Shown: in pieces, positions 23,648-33,232 of the stretch
How positions within the stretch are numbered: position 1 is the first letter of the stretch
Layout: each line of letters begins with the position of its first letter
From: Sphingobacterium sp. SYP-B4668
GTDB taxonomy: Bacteria; Bacteroidota; Bacteroidia; Sphingobacteriales; Sphingobacteriaceae
Assembly (NCBI RefSeq): GCF_027627455.1
Contig: NZ_CP115483.1
Span: forward strand, 5,084,001-5,148,000
Reading direction: 5' to 3'
DNA: 64,000 nt
Position numbers and translations under genes: made by a program
Notes under the pieces: model-generated
What the model was told of the DNA's origin: nothing
Databases searched by the model: none
What the model saw: the letters and a program-made list of their open reading frames with translations, nothing else

Positions 23648-26113
23648 ATGCTAAAACACTTCTTTAAATTTTTCTTACTGTTAGCGATTTTCATCTCTAA
23701 CGATGCACAAGCACAATTTACAATTGTAGAAGATTTTAGAAATCAACCCTCCAGCAATATTATAAAAGGTGACAATGCGATATTTACGTCAGGCAACATC
23801 GATCCTGTGGGAGCCGGTTGGCTCAGACTGACACCTGCTGCTACCAAAAATTCGAATGGCTCCTATAGTATTTTAAAAAATCAGAAAGGATATGTGTATA
23901 TCAACAAATCCTTTCCCTCTTCCCTTGGTCTTTTAGTAGATTTTGAATACAAAGCTTGGCGAGAAGCTGAAGAAAGCTACAAAGGAGGGGACGGCTTTTC
24001 CGTATTTCTCTTTGATGCATCCACTCCTTCTTTTTCTTTAGGAGGCTACGGAGGTTCGCTTGGCTACGCCGCCTTCCAAGCCAATAGCACCACCTACACC
24101 TATGGTCTCTCAGGCGGATATCTGGGAATAGGCTTTGATGCTTACGGCAATTTTGCAAAGGGTAATGAAGGCAGAAAAGGTGGGCTACGCTACAATGGGA
24201 CGACCTACACAGGTGATTATGTAGCGTCAAACGGAGATGATGGGTTGGGAGGTCGCGTACCTCAGTCTATTATCATGAGGGGAAAGACAACCAATAACCA
24301 ATCTACTACCACAGCATTCCTTGCCGGCAAGCGCCTAACTTCATTTGCTATTGACTATCCAAGCACAACGAATACAAGACCGACTGATAATAGCTACTAC
24401 AGAAGGGTGCAGCTCAAATTGCAACCCATCAAAGAAGGCAGCAATGCTGGCAAATACAACTTGGAAATCTTTGTTAAAACCAGTCCTACCGGAAACTTCG
24501 TCCGAGAAGTACAGTATATCACTACCGAAGTGCCCCCGGCGTTGATGAAAATAGGATTTGCTGCTTCAACTGGTGGTGCTGTCAACAATCATGAAATCCG
24601 AAACTTGGTCATCACAACACCTGGCAACCTACGCGTGACGAAAACAGCAAACGTAGATTATTTGAAAACCTCTACTGGCAACAATATTGTAACCTATTAC
24701 ATCGATGTCAACAATGATACACCAGCTTCACTCAGCAACATACTCTTTGAAGATAAATTGACAGATGCGCAGGGAGTACTTATCCCAGCAGGCACCTTTC
24801 AAATCAATCAGGTGACCACTTCCGGTTTTTCCAACAATCCTACCCTCTCGCACAATGGGTACAATACCCTGAATGGCAACCTCGCTCTTCAAGCAAACAG
24901 TACAGGTAGGATTACAGTAAGAGGTACTCTGCTAAAAGTGACCAATGGCAACTATCTCAAAAATACAGCAACGGTCGCTAACAACGATATAACGGATGAG
25001 GATTTGGACAACAACACATCTGTTGTGACACTACCCGTCTTTAACGAAGGAATCGACGTCACCATAGAGGGAACAACCAATACCAATTGCATAGATTTAA
25101 CGAATGGCAATGTCTACACCATACAGGCTAAAAATGTGGGGAGTGACCCCTTCACCTTGACAGCTGCATCCCCATTTCCTACGACAAGGCTACACGTACA
25201 AGTCCCCATCCCTGCCAATGGTACTTTCGCCGCTATTAGCAATATAGGTTGGGAATTGGCGGCGGATTCTGTAAAAAATGGTATCCGTTACAAAAATTAT
25301 TTTAGCACCAACGCAACGACACTTCAGGCCGGAGCGTATTACGGCTCTAACCCTATCACCTATGCAATAAAATTACCAAGTAACTATAGCAGTCCTACTT
25401 ATACAAACAGTCCGAAAGTGGCACTGCTCACTAGACAGAATGCCGGCAGTACATCCACCGTCAAAGAAAGCAACAACAGCACTGCGGCCAGTAACAACAT
25501 CATACATATCGTCACGACGATAACCCCGGATGCTCCAGAATTAGCAGAACAGAATTTTATCTATTGCCACAACAGTGTAGCGACACCACTATCGGCGACT
25601 ACAAGCAATGGCAATACGCTCCAATGGTACCAAGATATCAATAGCGTCCCTTCTAATACAGCTATTACTCCGAGCACTGATGTCATCGGCACGCGGACCT
25701 ATTATGTTTCCCAAAGCAATAGCAATGGATGCGAAAGCCCTAAAGTACCCATCAAAGTGACCGTAATGGCACAACCAAGCGGTGGTGAAATCACCACAGC
25801 AAAAACACGGCTATGCATTAATCAAGCCCCCACCAGCATAGAGTCAAAACTAGCCGAAAACAACCCACAATTTCAATACTCTTGGGAGGTATCAACTGAC
25901 GGGGGGAACACCTGGAATAATATCAACGCCACTTCAGTCAACTATCAACCACCGGTACTCACGAAGTCTGCCCAATATAGACGGATAACCACCAACACCG
26001 TATCAATAGATGGAAAAACTCATTCCTGTATGGCAACTTCAAATATCATTTCCTATACAGTAGTGGTGTGTGGAGCAATCACGAACCCTATGCTACGGTC
26101 CCGTGCAAAATAG
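23648..26113 (+). CDS. Exported L-type lectin-like protein with DUF11-like domain and ITNPML C-terminal tail
   Basis: 821 residues from ATG 23648 (MLKHFFKFF), where a signal peptide begins (ends NDAQAQ); the frame extends to 23591 but adds 19 unlikely residues. About 25-260 is an L-type lectin fold (GWLRLTPAATKNSNGSY, GGDGFSVFLFDA near 113, GGYLGIGFDAYGNF near 160). About 326-464 is DUF11-like (LRVTKTANVDYL, YYIDVNNDTPASLSNILFEDKL). Ig-like modules follow, and the last 100 residues (FQYSWEVSTDGGNTWNNI, SNIISYTVVVCGAITNPMLRSRAK) are homologous to the end of the protein at 9916-12465. No recognised type A or B CTD. A carbohydrate-binding surface protein is likely. It is monocistronic, opposite to its neighbours, and closed by a strong terminator. 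Confidence 0.88.
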   Translation: MLKHFFKFFLLLAIFISNDAQAQFTIVEDFRNQPSSNIIKGDNAIFTSGNIDPVGAGWLRLTPAATKNSNGSYSILKNQKGYVYINKSFPSSLGLLVDFEYKAWREAEESYKGGDGFSVFLFDASTPSFSLGGYGGSLGYAAFQANSTTYTYGLSGGYLGIGFDAYGNFAKGNEGRKGGLRYNGTTYTGDYVASNGDDGLGGRVPQSIIMRGKTTNNQSTTTAFLAGKRLTSFAIDYPSTTNTRPTDNSYYRRVQLKLQPIKEGSNAGKYNLEIFVKTSPTGNFVREVQYITTEVPPALMKIGFAASTGGAVNNHEIRNLVITTPGNLRVTKTANVDYLKTSTGNNIVTYYIDVNNDTPASLSNILFEDKLTDAQGVLIPAGTFQINQVTTSGFSNNPTLSHNGYNTLNGNLALQANSTGRITVRGTLLKVTNGNYLKNTATVANNDITDEDLDNNTSVVTLPVFNEGIDVTIEGTTNTNCIDLTNGNVYTIQAKNVGSDPFTLTAASPFPTTRLHVQVPIPANGTFAAISNIGWELAADSVKNGIRYKNYFSTNATTLQAGAYYGSNPITYAIKLPSNYSSPTYTNSPKVALLTRQNAGSTSTVKESNNSTAASNNIIHIVTTITPDAPELAEQNFIYCHNSVATPLSATTSNGNTLQWYQDINSVPSNTAITPSTDVIGTRTYYVSQSNSNGCESPKVPIKVTVMAQPSGGEITTAKTRLCINQAPTSIESKLAENNPQFQYSWEVSTDGGNTWNNINATSVNYQPPVLTKSAQYRRITTNTVSIDGKTHSCMATSNIISYTVVVCGAITNPMLRSRAK

Positions 26114-26123
26114 TACTATCAAA

Positions 26124-26154
26124 AAAAGGGCTGTCATTTCTTGACAGCCCTTTT
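26124..26154. terminator. Bidirectional terminator between the lectin-like gene and htrA
   Basis: A 13-bp stem (26124-26136 with 26142-26154), core GGGCTGTCA/TGACAGCCC, loop TTTCT. It has T-rich flanks on both strands (TTTTACTTTT rightward, seven T leftward), so it can end the lectin-like gene and the convergent htrA gene. Confidence 0.92.
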
Positions 26155-26173
26155 ACTTTTCATCGCAGAGCGA

Positions 26174-27736
26174 TTAGAATTCTATTGGGACATTTAGCAT
26201 CACGGTGCTGCCTTTTTCTGGCACGCCTTTGATACGAATCATATTACGATCTATATTTTCTAACGCAGATTCTATGTCATCTACATTGTTCACAGGCTTG
26301 CCATTTATCTCTGTGATGACAAGACCTTTCTCGACACCAAAGTATTCGAAAAGACCTCCTCTATTGACTTGGGTTACCACAACACCTGAATTAACGCCTA
26401 AATCTTTCTTGCGAGCGGCCGAAGCTGGGACAAAACCTGCTCCTAGCTTATTATATATCTCGGTCGCACTTTGGCTTGCTTTTGAGCCTGCAACCTTAGA
26501 TTCCTCTTCGCCTTTCAAAGTGACACTGACATTACGTTCCTTGCCAGCTGATTTCACGGTCAAGTTGACTTTATCGCCTGGGCGTAAACGTGCCACACGC
26601 TCTTGAAGGTCAGAAGATGAGTAGATGGTCTTTCCTTCGATTTTGGTAATCAAATCTCCCGCTTTGATACCGGCCTCTTTTGCCGCACCGTTGGGCACTA
26701 CATCTTGTACATACAGTCCATTCAAATCATCAATTCCTTTTTCTTTTGCCAAAGCCGCATTTACTTCAGTAAACGTAACACCGATCAATCCTCTTTTTAC
26801 CGACCCAAATTTCACAAAATCATCCATGATTTTTTTCATCAGGTTGACAGGGATAGCAAAGCCGTATCCTGCATACACACCTGTAGGTGATGCAATGGCA
26901 GAATTGATACCAATTAACTCGCCACGTGCATTTACCAACGCTCCACCACTATTTCCTCTGTTGATGACCGCATCCGTTTGGATAAAGGATTCAATAGCTG
27001 TATTGATAATCGGCTCCTGAGACTGTCCGTATCCACGTGGATTCCCTTGCTGATTTTGCGATTCACCCAAGATACCAATTTGACGACCTTTCGCACTCAC
27101 GATACCTGCAGTCACAGTCGATTGCAGACTCAATGGATATCCAACGGCTAGTACCCACTCTCCTATCTGTACGTCATCAGAATTACCTAATTTTACAATA
27201 GGAAGTTTCGTTGCATTAACTTTCAATAGCGCCAAGTCCGTATTAGCGTCACGTCCGATAACTTTTGCCTCAAACGTACGCTTATCCGTTAACTGTACTT
27301 CAATTTTATCTGCATCCTCCACGACATGGTTATTGGTGACAATATATCCATCATCCGAGATGATAACACCCGAACCTGATGCTTGCTGTGGGCCTCTTGG
27401 CTGAGCACGACGTCCCTGCGGCATCCCGAAGAATTCCTCAAACATATCAAATGGTGATCCCGAGTCGCCACCCCTAGAAGCCTTACTATTATATGTTGTA
27501 CGAATGTGAACAACACCTGGTGATACTGCAGCCGCAGCTTGGGTAAAATCAGGATTACCTGTTGATGCCATTACCTCGCCTGTAGCATTGTTTGCATAAT
27601 ACACTTTTTGCCTCTCTTCGAAAGACATGTTTTCATAACGTTGGTTTTCGAAAAGTTTATAACCTCCAATTGCAATGGCTCCCCCAAATGCAGCGGTCAT
27701 TAATGTTAAACCAATTTTTTTCATATTATTTTTCAT
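26174..27736 (-). CDS. htrA: HtrA/DegP-family periplasmic serine protease
   Basis: 520 residues. N-terminal signal or membrane anchor about 5-28, a flexible segment with MPQGRRAQPRGPQQ, then the trypsin-like domain with catalytic His137 (VTNNHVV), Asp167 (NTDLALLK) and Ser263 (NRGNSGGAL). Two PDZ domains follow: PDZ1 about 310-400 (GLYVQDVVPNGAAKEAGIKAGD) and PDZ2 about 425-520 (GVVVTQVNRGGLFEYFGVEKG). Family members degrade misfolded envelope proteins. The start at 27736 has GAGAGG just before the ATG; an ATG four codons on is an alternative. The gene stands alone and is divergent from dapF. Confidence 0.95.
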   Translation of the reverse strand: MKNNMKKIGLTLMTAAFGGAIAIGGYKLFENQRYENMSFEERQKVYYANNATGEVMASTGNPDFTQAAAAVSPGVVHIRTTYNSKASRGGDSGSPFDMFEEFFGMPQGRRAQPRGPQQASGSGVIISDDGYIVTNNHVVEDADKIEVQLTDKRTFEAKVIGRDANTDLALLKVNATKLPIVKLGNSDDVQIGEWVLAVGYPLSLQSTVTAGIVSAKGRQIGILGESQNQQGNPRGYGQSQEPIINTAIESFIQTDAVINRGNSGGALVNARGELIGINSAIASPTGVYAGYGFAIPVNLMKKIMDDFVKFGSVKRGLIGVTFTEVNAALAKEKGIDDLNGLYVQDVVPNGAAKEAGIKAGDLITKIEGKTIYSSSDLQERVARLRPGDKVNLTVKSAGKERNVSVTLKGEEESKVAGSKASQSATEIYNKLGAGFVPASAARKKDLGVNSGVVVTQVNRGGLFEYFGVEKGLVITEINGKPVNNVDDIESALENIDRNMIRIKGVPEKGSTVMLNVPIEF

Positions 27737-28095
27737 CCTCTCTATTTGTTTTTGTTGATCTATTGTCTATTTTAAATTAAATCAATGAGATCGCTCTACT
27801 AAGTTTAATGGTGATAAAGCTTTATCACTTTTTGGTAATTTCTCCTATTGGGTTCACCCCGATATCGAAACCACGCTATCTTAAAAGCACCTCATCAGTT
27901 GTTAATTCTAAAAATTACAATAATGGTCAATTTTAAATTGTATATTCAAATGTAATACCAATAGTCAGCTGTTATGAACTCATGTCAGTTAAAAAATGTT
28001 AAGTATTGGGTTTATAAAGGCTATTTTAACAAGATTTAACGAATTCGCAAAACTTTGTAACAAGAATATTAAATTTGCATTATATTTTCAGCCCA
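27737..28095. other. Divergent non-coding region between htrA and dapF
   Basis: 359 AT-rich bases. A minus-strand TACATTTG (27947-27954) fits TAnnTTTG and could serve htrA with a leader of about 210 nt, but no -33 partner is seen. The dapF-side element is listed separately. No gene or repeat found. Confidence 0.5.
28070..28077 (+). promoter_or_regulatory. Possible -7 element for dapF
   Basis: TAAATTTG matches TAnnTTTG and would give a leader of only 10-25 nt. No TTTG at the usual -33 spacing; the one nearby lies too close (12 nt). Confidence 0.35.
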
Positions 28096-28875
28096 ATGTC
28101 AGAACAAATGAAATTTTCCAAATATCAAGGAGCAGGTAACGATTTTATTCTTATCGACAATCGAAAAGGTGCTTTTGACGCTCAAAATGAGGCTTTAGTG
28201 AAAAAGTTATGCGATAGAAAATTCGGAATCGGAGCCGACGGTTTGATGCTGCTTCAAGATACGAAAAATTTCGATTTTGAAATGGTTTACTTTAATGCTG
28301 ATGGACGGGAAGGGAGTATGTGCGGCAATGGAGGGCGTTGTATTGTAGCCTTTGCTAGGGATTTAGGCATAATTTCCAAAAAAACTGACTTTTTGGCAGT
28401 AGATGGTCCACATCATGCTGACATAGAAAACGAACAAGTTAACCTTCAAATGATTGATGTCGATCACATTAGTAAAGATGGCGCTGCTTACGTTCTCCAC
28501 ACCGGATCACCCCACTATGTCCAACTGGTAGACCATCTTGCTGAGATGGATGTTTACAAGGATGGTCATACCATTCGCAACAATAATACCTATAGGGAAG
28601 CAGGTATCAATGTCAATTTTGTGGAAAAAGAAGATAATGGATACTTTGTCAGGACATTCGAACGGGGCGTCGAGGACGAAACATTGGCCTGTGGTACGGG
28701 AGCAACAGCCGCTGCAATTGCTATGGCTATAGAAGAAGAAAGAGAGGGTGAGGTCGAAATTCCGATTCGCGTATTGGGAGGGCAACTTTATATAAGCTTT
28801 TTAAAACATGGCAATAGCTTCAAGAATGTCCACCTAAAAGGTCCCGCTAACTATGTCTTTAACGGCGTAATCTGA
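28096..28875 (+). CDS. dapF: Diaminopimelate epimerase
   Basis: 259 residues from ATG 28096 (MSEQMKFSKY); an ATG at 28108 (MKFSKYQGAGNDF) is equally plausible and closer to the usual family start. No Shine-Dalgarno sequence helps to decide. The two catalytic cysteines are in FNADGREGSMCGNGGRC (Cys76) and ETLACGTGATA (Cys199), and the N-terminal YQGAGNDFILIDNR and FERGVEDET segments are typical. It converts LL- to meso-diaminopimelate for lysine and peptidoglycan synthesis in the cytoplasm. Confidence 0.95.
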   Translation: MSEQMKFSKYQGAGNDFILIDNRKGAFDAQNEALVKKLCDRKFGIGADGLMLLQDTKNFDFEMVYFNADGREGSMCGNGGRCIVAFARDLGIISKKTDFLAVDGPHHADIENEQVNLQMIDVDHISKDGAAYVLHTGSPHYVQLVDHLAEMDVYKDGHTIRNNNTYREAGINVNFVEKEDNGYFVRTFERGVEDETLACGTGATAAAIAMAIEEEREGEVEIPIRVLGGQLYISFLKHGNSFKNVHLKGPANYVFNGVI

Positions 28876-28985
28876 CCCAAAACCAAAATATTATCTATAT
28901 AATAAATAGATATTTCCAAAAACACTCGGAAAGACCACAATAATCACTATATTAGAAACCTTTTTTAGTGATGAAAGGCCTATAC

Positions 28986-31868
28986 ATGCAGAAGACAAAA
29001 GATAAGCTAGCATACAAACTTGTATATTCTCTCGGGGAGCATCCATATCTGGGCTACCTAATAGAACCGCATATTGTATTCTTAAATGCCAATGGTAGTT
29101 ATTCGCTCAAGTACAAGCGCGTCTTCAGCAATACAAGTGATGAATTTGAAGATGCCTTGGATGATACTGACCATAAGCTTATCAAATTACTGGATGAGAC
29201 GGAGCAGACCCACGTCATCAAACGCTATCACAAAAAAGCAGTACGACCTGTTGATTTCTTTACGAAGATATTTGACAAGAAATTCTATGACTATATCCGC
29301 CCAAAACTAGACAACAAAATGTTGAAGGCACTTGAGCTTATCGGCGAACGCCCCTTATTCTTGATGAGTAAAGACGGATACCCTGCAGAACAACCCATTC
29401 ATATCGCTCCTTACACAGCCTCCGTTCTCTTTCATTTTCGCAGAAATGAAGAGGAAACCCGCTACTTTCCAACCATCAAGTACGAAGGTAATAGGATTGA
29501 GTTTATGTTTAAAGATGCCCAAGTGGTCATCAATGAACAAGCTTGGCTATTATTGGGGGATACCTTATATCATTTTGACCAACCCGTAGAAGGGAAAAAA
29601 TTAAGCCCATTTCTCAATAAAAGATACATTTCGGTAGCCAGGCCTACCGAGCGGAAATATTTCGAAACATTCGTCTGCGGATTGATTGAAAAATACCATG
29701 TCTATGCTGAAGGATTTGAAATCAAGACCTATCAGCATGAGGCAACACCTATTCTTAAATTGGTACATCTAGAGAGCCGATCGCAACTCCAACTGCTGTT
29801 TCAATATGGCCCATACCTCTTCGAGTCAGCTGGTGAGCATCGCATCACTGTACGCATGACATATGAAGAAGCCAACGATTTATATACGTTTCATCGAATC
29901 CGGAGGTCCCTGCCGTGGGAAGAAAAACAGCTCGCAAGATTGGAGGAATTCGGCTTGGAGAAGGTAGACAAATTGTTCAGCAATCTCGTGCCTGACGGTA
30001 AGCACGGGGGCGAAGCTAGCACATTAGAATGGATTTCAAAACATCAAGAACAACTTGTTAATGCTGGATTTCAGATTATCCAAGAAACATCATCCAAACG
30101 TTATTTCATTGGCAAAACCGTACTGGACATAGCCGTAGAAGAAGACAACGATTGGTTTGATATAAAAGCCATCGCTCGATTTGGACCTTACGAGATTCCT
30201 TTTATCCAGCTCCGCAATAATATCCTCAACAATATAAAAGAATTTGTCCTGCCCAATGGGGAGGTCGCTATCATTCCTGACGAATGGTTTGCCCAGTACC
30301 AGCATTTGTTTCATTTTTCCACACACAAGAATGAGCTAAAGCTCAACAAGGTACATATTGGTTTGCTAAATGACATCAGTGAACATACGGCGCTTACCTT
30401 CAGCCGTAAGCTTGAAAAGCTAGCTGATTTTGAAGAGATTGAAGATGTGGCTGAACCTAAAGCCTTTAAAGGCCAACTTCGCCATTATCAAAAAGCGGGT
30501 TACAATTGGTTTCATTTTCTACAATATTACCGTTTCGGCGGAGTGCTAGCAGATGACATGGGGCTTGGGAAAACAGTGCAGACGTTAGCGCTATTACAAA
30601 AACAAAAAGAAGACCTCCAGGGCTCAGATCAGGCACACACGTCCTTATTGGTGCTGCCCACGTCCCTCATCTATAACTGGCAAAAAGAGGCTTCTCGGTT
30701 TGCCCCTAAGCTTCGCCTATTGTTGCATACAGGGACCAACCGGGTCAAAGACAGCTTCTCGTTAAGTCATTTTGACCTCGTAATCACCACTTATGGTATT
30801 GTGCGTAGTGACGAACAGATGCTCGCAGGCTTCTATTTTAACTATATTATTTTGGATGAGAGCCAAAATATCAAAAACCCAACTTCCAAATCTTTCAAAG
30901 CGATTAAAAGCTTAAAAAGTAAGCACAAGCTCGCCCTTAGTGGTACACCGGTAGAAAACTCGGTATCTGACCTTTGGGCACAAATGCATTTTTCCAACCC
31001 CGGGCTTTTGGGTTCCTTCACCTATTTCCAAAAGGAATTTGTACAGCCTATTGAGAAAAAGAAAGATGAAGATCGCGCAAAAAAATTACAAACCATTGTC
31101 AAACCCTTTATTCTTAGACGGACGAAAGACCAGGTCGCCACGGAACTACCACCCAAAACCGAACAGATAATCTATTGTGAGATGACGGAAAATCAATCCG
31201 AATCTTACGAGAAAATAAAGTCAGAATATCGAAATGCACTTCTTAACGGTAGTTCTGAAGAAAAGGCCAAGAGTTCACAAATCACCTTGCTACAGGGTTT
31301 GACTAAGTTACGCCAGTTGGCCAATCATCCGAAGATGATCGACGAGGAATTCGTGGGACATTCTGGAAAATTCGACCTTGTATTAGAGACATTGGAATCT
31401 GTGCTTCCTGTTGGGAACAAAGTACTCATCTTCTCACAATTCGTGAAGCAATTGAGTATATTTAGGACCTATTTTGACGAGAAGAAGATTCCATATGCCT
31501 ATCTGGATGGCTCTACAAAGAATCGCTCGGAAGCCGTAGCCGAATTCCAAAAGAACAAGGATACGAAGCTCTTCCTTATTTCTATAAAGGCTGGAGGGGT
31601 CGGTCTCAATCTTATCGAAGCTGACTATGTCTTTATTCTAGATCCTTGGTGGAATCCGGCGGTGGAACAACAAGCCGTAGACCGTTCGCACCGCATCGGT
31701 CAGACACGTAGCGTCTTCATCTATAAATTCATAACCAAAGATACCGTAGAAGAAAAAATATTGGCTATGCAAAATCGTAAACGAGGGATTGCACAGAGTC
31801 TAATCACCACGGAGGAAAGTTTCATCAAATCACTATCCCAAGACGATTTGCGAGAGTTACTCGGGTAA
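28986..31868 (+). CDS. SNF2-family DEAD/DEAH-box ATPase (HepA/RapA-like)
   Basis: 960 residues from ATG 28986 (MQKTKDKLAYKL), chosen because AAAGG lies 7 nt upstream; GTG 28968 and ATG 28971 are alternatives. The N-terminal 500 residues are a Bacteroidota-type extension without a motif I know. The motor has Walker A ADDMGLGKT (about residue 525), the DESQ box ILDESQNIKNP (about 622), motif III LALSGTPVENSVSDLW, and the helicase-C part with SIKAGGVGLNLIEADYVF and AVDRSHRIGQTRSVFIYKF (about 895). SNF2 ATPases translocate on double-stranded DNA and remodel protein-DNA complexes; the partner here is unknown. It ends 11 bp from the convergent PaaK-like gene with no visible terminator. Confidence 0.93.
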   Translation: MQKTKDKLAYKLVYSLGEHPYLGYLIEPHIVFLNANGSYSLKYKRVFSNTSDEFEDALDDTDHKLIKLLDETEQTHVIKRYHKKAVRPVDFFTKIFDKKFYDYIRPKLDNKMLKALELIGERPLFLMSKDGYPAEQPIHIAPYTASVLFHFRRNEEETRYFPTIKYEGNRIEFMFKDAQVVINEQAWLLLGDTLYHFDQPVEGKKLSPFLNKRYISVARPTERKYFETFVCGLIEKYHVYAEGFEIKTYQHEATPILKLVHLESRSQLQLLFQYGPYLFESAGEHRITVRMTYEEANDLYTFHRIRRSLPWEEKQLARLEEFGLEKVDKLFSNLVPDGKHGGEASTLEWISKHQEQLVNAGFQIIQETSSKRYFIGKTVLDIAVEEDNDWFDIKAIARFGPYEIPFIQLRNNILNNIKEFVLPNGEVAIIPDEWFAQYQHLFHFSTHKNELKLNKVHIGLLNDISEHTALTFSRKLEKLADFEEIEDVAEPKAFKGQLRHYQKAGYNWFHFLQYYRFGGVLADDMGLGKTVQTLALLQKQKEDLQGSDQAHTSLLVLPTSLIYNWQKEASRFAPKLRLLLHTGTNRVKDSFSLSHFDLVITTYGIVRSDEQMLAGFYFNYIILDESQNIKNPTSKSFKAIKSLKSKHKLALSGTPVENSVSDLWAQMHFSNPGLLGSFTYFQKEFVQPIEKKKDEDRAKKLQTIVKPFILRRTKDQVATELPPKTEQIIYCEMTENQSESYEKIKSEYRNALLNGSSEEKAKSSQITLLQGLTKLRQLANHPKMIDEEFVGHSGKFDLVLETLESVLPVGNKVLIFSQFVKQLSIFRTYFDEKKIPYAYLDGSTKNRSEAVAEFQKNKDTKLFLISIKAGGVGLNLIEADYVFILDPWWNPAVEQQAVDRSHRIGQTRSVFIYKFITKDTVEEKILAMQNRKRGIAQSLITTEESFIKSLSQDDLRELLG

Positions 31869-31879
31869 GTACACGACTT

Positions 31880-33178
31880 CTACTTTCCCACTCCTCGCTT
31901 ATCAATAAAGGTAGTGGGCTTTCGGTTCAAGGGATTGAAAACTATCTTATGAAGATCTTCAAATCGTTCGACAATGATTCGTGGGGCTACACGTAGTTTT
32001 GCTCGAAAATGATCCTTGATTGTATTGAGAAAATCTTCGCTTACATCTTTTGTCGCTATTCGAATATTAATCTCGTCGGTTCCGATTTCATTATCGATGA
32101 TTTCAATCAAATGCAATTCTAATTCAGGAAATGACGCTAAGAGGTCGTGCATCGCCGGAGGGTAGAGCGTGGTTCCCTTGTATTTAATCATATGCTGCTT
32201 GCGACCTTCAACCGGTCCTATTCGATAGGTAGACCTTCCACAGGAACATGTAGATACATGCTTACGGACCATATCTCCCGTTTTGAATCGTAGTAAAGGC
32301 AATGCTTCTACCCCTAATGTCGTAACGACCAGCTCACCTACTTGCCCATCTGGCACTGGATTACCGTCTTGACCTACGATTTCGGTAATAATCAGGTCGG
32401 GCTGTACATGCCCACCTTGAAATGCAACACATTCGGTAAATGCCGCTCCCATCTCTGTGGAGGCATATGTCGAAAAGAGTTCGATATCCCATTTTTCTTT
32501 TATACGACGGGTGAGGATCGCATCTTCTAATGTCCCAGTACGTAAAGATTCTCCTATACAAATGGCGGCTCTTACACTGCTATTCCGATAATCAATACCA
32601 TTCTTCTCGGCGTATTCAATCAACTTGAGCAGAAAGGACGGCACTACAATTAGATATTTGGGATTATATTTCACTATCGAATCCCACTGCAGTTCGGGTA
32701 TACCTGAGCCTACCCTAATGATACTCGCGCCTAATTTTCGAACACCTAGAAAATATGCCAGTCCAGCCATGAAGCGTCTGTCCATAGTGGTCATCAACTG
32801 TATGATATCTCCAGGTTGTACGCCTGCGCATTGAAACGATTTCATTTCATTATGGGCAAGCCGATCCAGATCCCCATCTGTCAGCCCAAAGGTTACGGGA
32901 TCGCCTAGGGTACCTGATGTAGTGGTATAGTCTACTACCTTTGTCAGCGGTACACACAAAAACGCATCATTGCACCGCTGCAAGTCATCCTTGCTGGTAA
33001 ACGGAATGCGCTCCAGGTCGTGGAGGGATTGGATATCTCCTACCTCTATCTGATTGTCTTTGAACAGCTTCTGATAAAATGGCGAGTGTTGTTGGAGATA
33101 TAACAATTGTCCCTGCAAAAGATCTTCTTGATACCTCTGGATGGCTGTTAATGAATCGAATTCTATTGTTGGTTTCAT
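31880..33178 (-). CDS. Phenylacetate-CoA ligase-like adenylating enzyme of the pigment cluster
   Basis: 432 residues from ATG 33176-33178 (MKPTIEFDSLTAIQRYQ); the frame extends to a GTG at 33226 but the ATG fits PaaK-like proteins. The ANL-family signatures are YTTTSGTLGDPVTFGLT (phosphate-binding loop), STYASTEMG and LLRFKTGDMV. CSCGRSTYRIGPVEGR before the C-terminal domain is typical of PaaK. It would activate an aromatic acid with ATP and load it on CoA or an acyl carrier protein; in flexirubin-type clusters this is the activation of the coumarate starter made by the ammonia-lyase (at 58970-60493 here). It is the last gene of the leftward cluster. Specificity is inferred from context. Confidence 0.9.
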   Translation of the reverse strand: MKPTIEFDSLTAIQRYQEDLLQGQLLYLQQHSPFYQKLFKDNQIEVGDIQSLHDLERIPFTSKDDLQRCNDAFLCVPLTKVVDYTTTSGTLGDPVTFGLTDGDLDRLAHNEMKSFQCAGVQPGDIIQLMTTMDRRFMAGLAYFLGVRKLGASIIRVGSGIPELQWDSIVKYNPKYLIVVPSFLLKLIEYAEKNGIDYRNSSVRAAICIGESLRTGTLEDAILTRRIKEKWDIELFSTYASTEMGAAFTECVAFQGGHVQPDLIITEIVGQDGNPVPDGQVGELVVTTLGVEALPLLRFKTGDMVRKHVSTCSCGRSTYRIGPVEGRKQHMIKYKGTTLYPPAMHDLLASFPELELHLIEIIDNEIGTDEINIRIATKDVSEDFLNTIKDHFRAKLRVAPRIIVERFEDLHKIVFNPLNRKPTTFIDKRGVGK

Positions 33179-33232
33179 TTCTTTTTCTTCGGTTGCTAAT
33201 GGCGATTTATTATTGTAAATCAACACCCATTA

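Noticed and set aside
26205..27020. Plus-strand open frames opposite htrA
   Set aside because: The minus strand encodes a complete HtrA protease with triad and PDZ domains; the opposite frames show no motif.
28892..28912. AT-only inverted repeat between dapF and the SNF2 gene
   Set aside because: A 7-bp arm of almost only A and T is expected by chance in this AT-rich gap.
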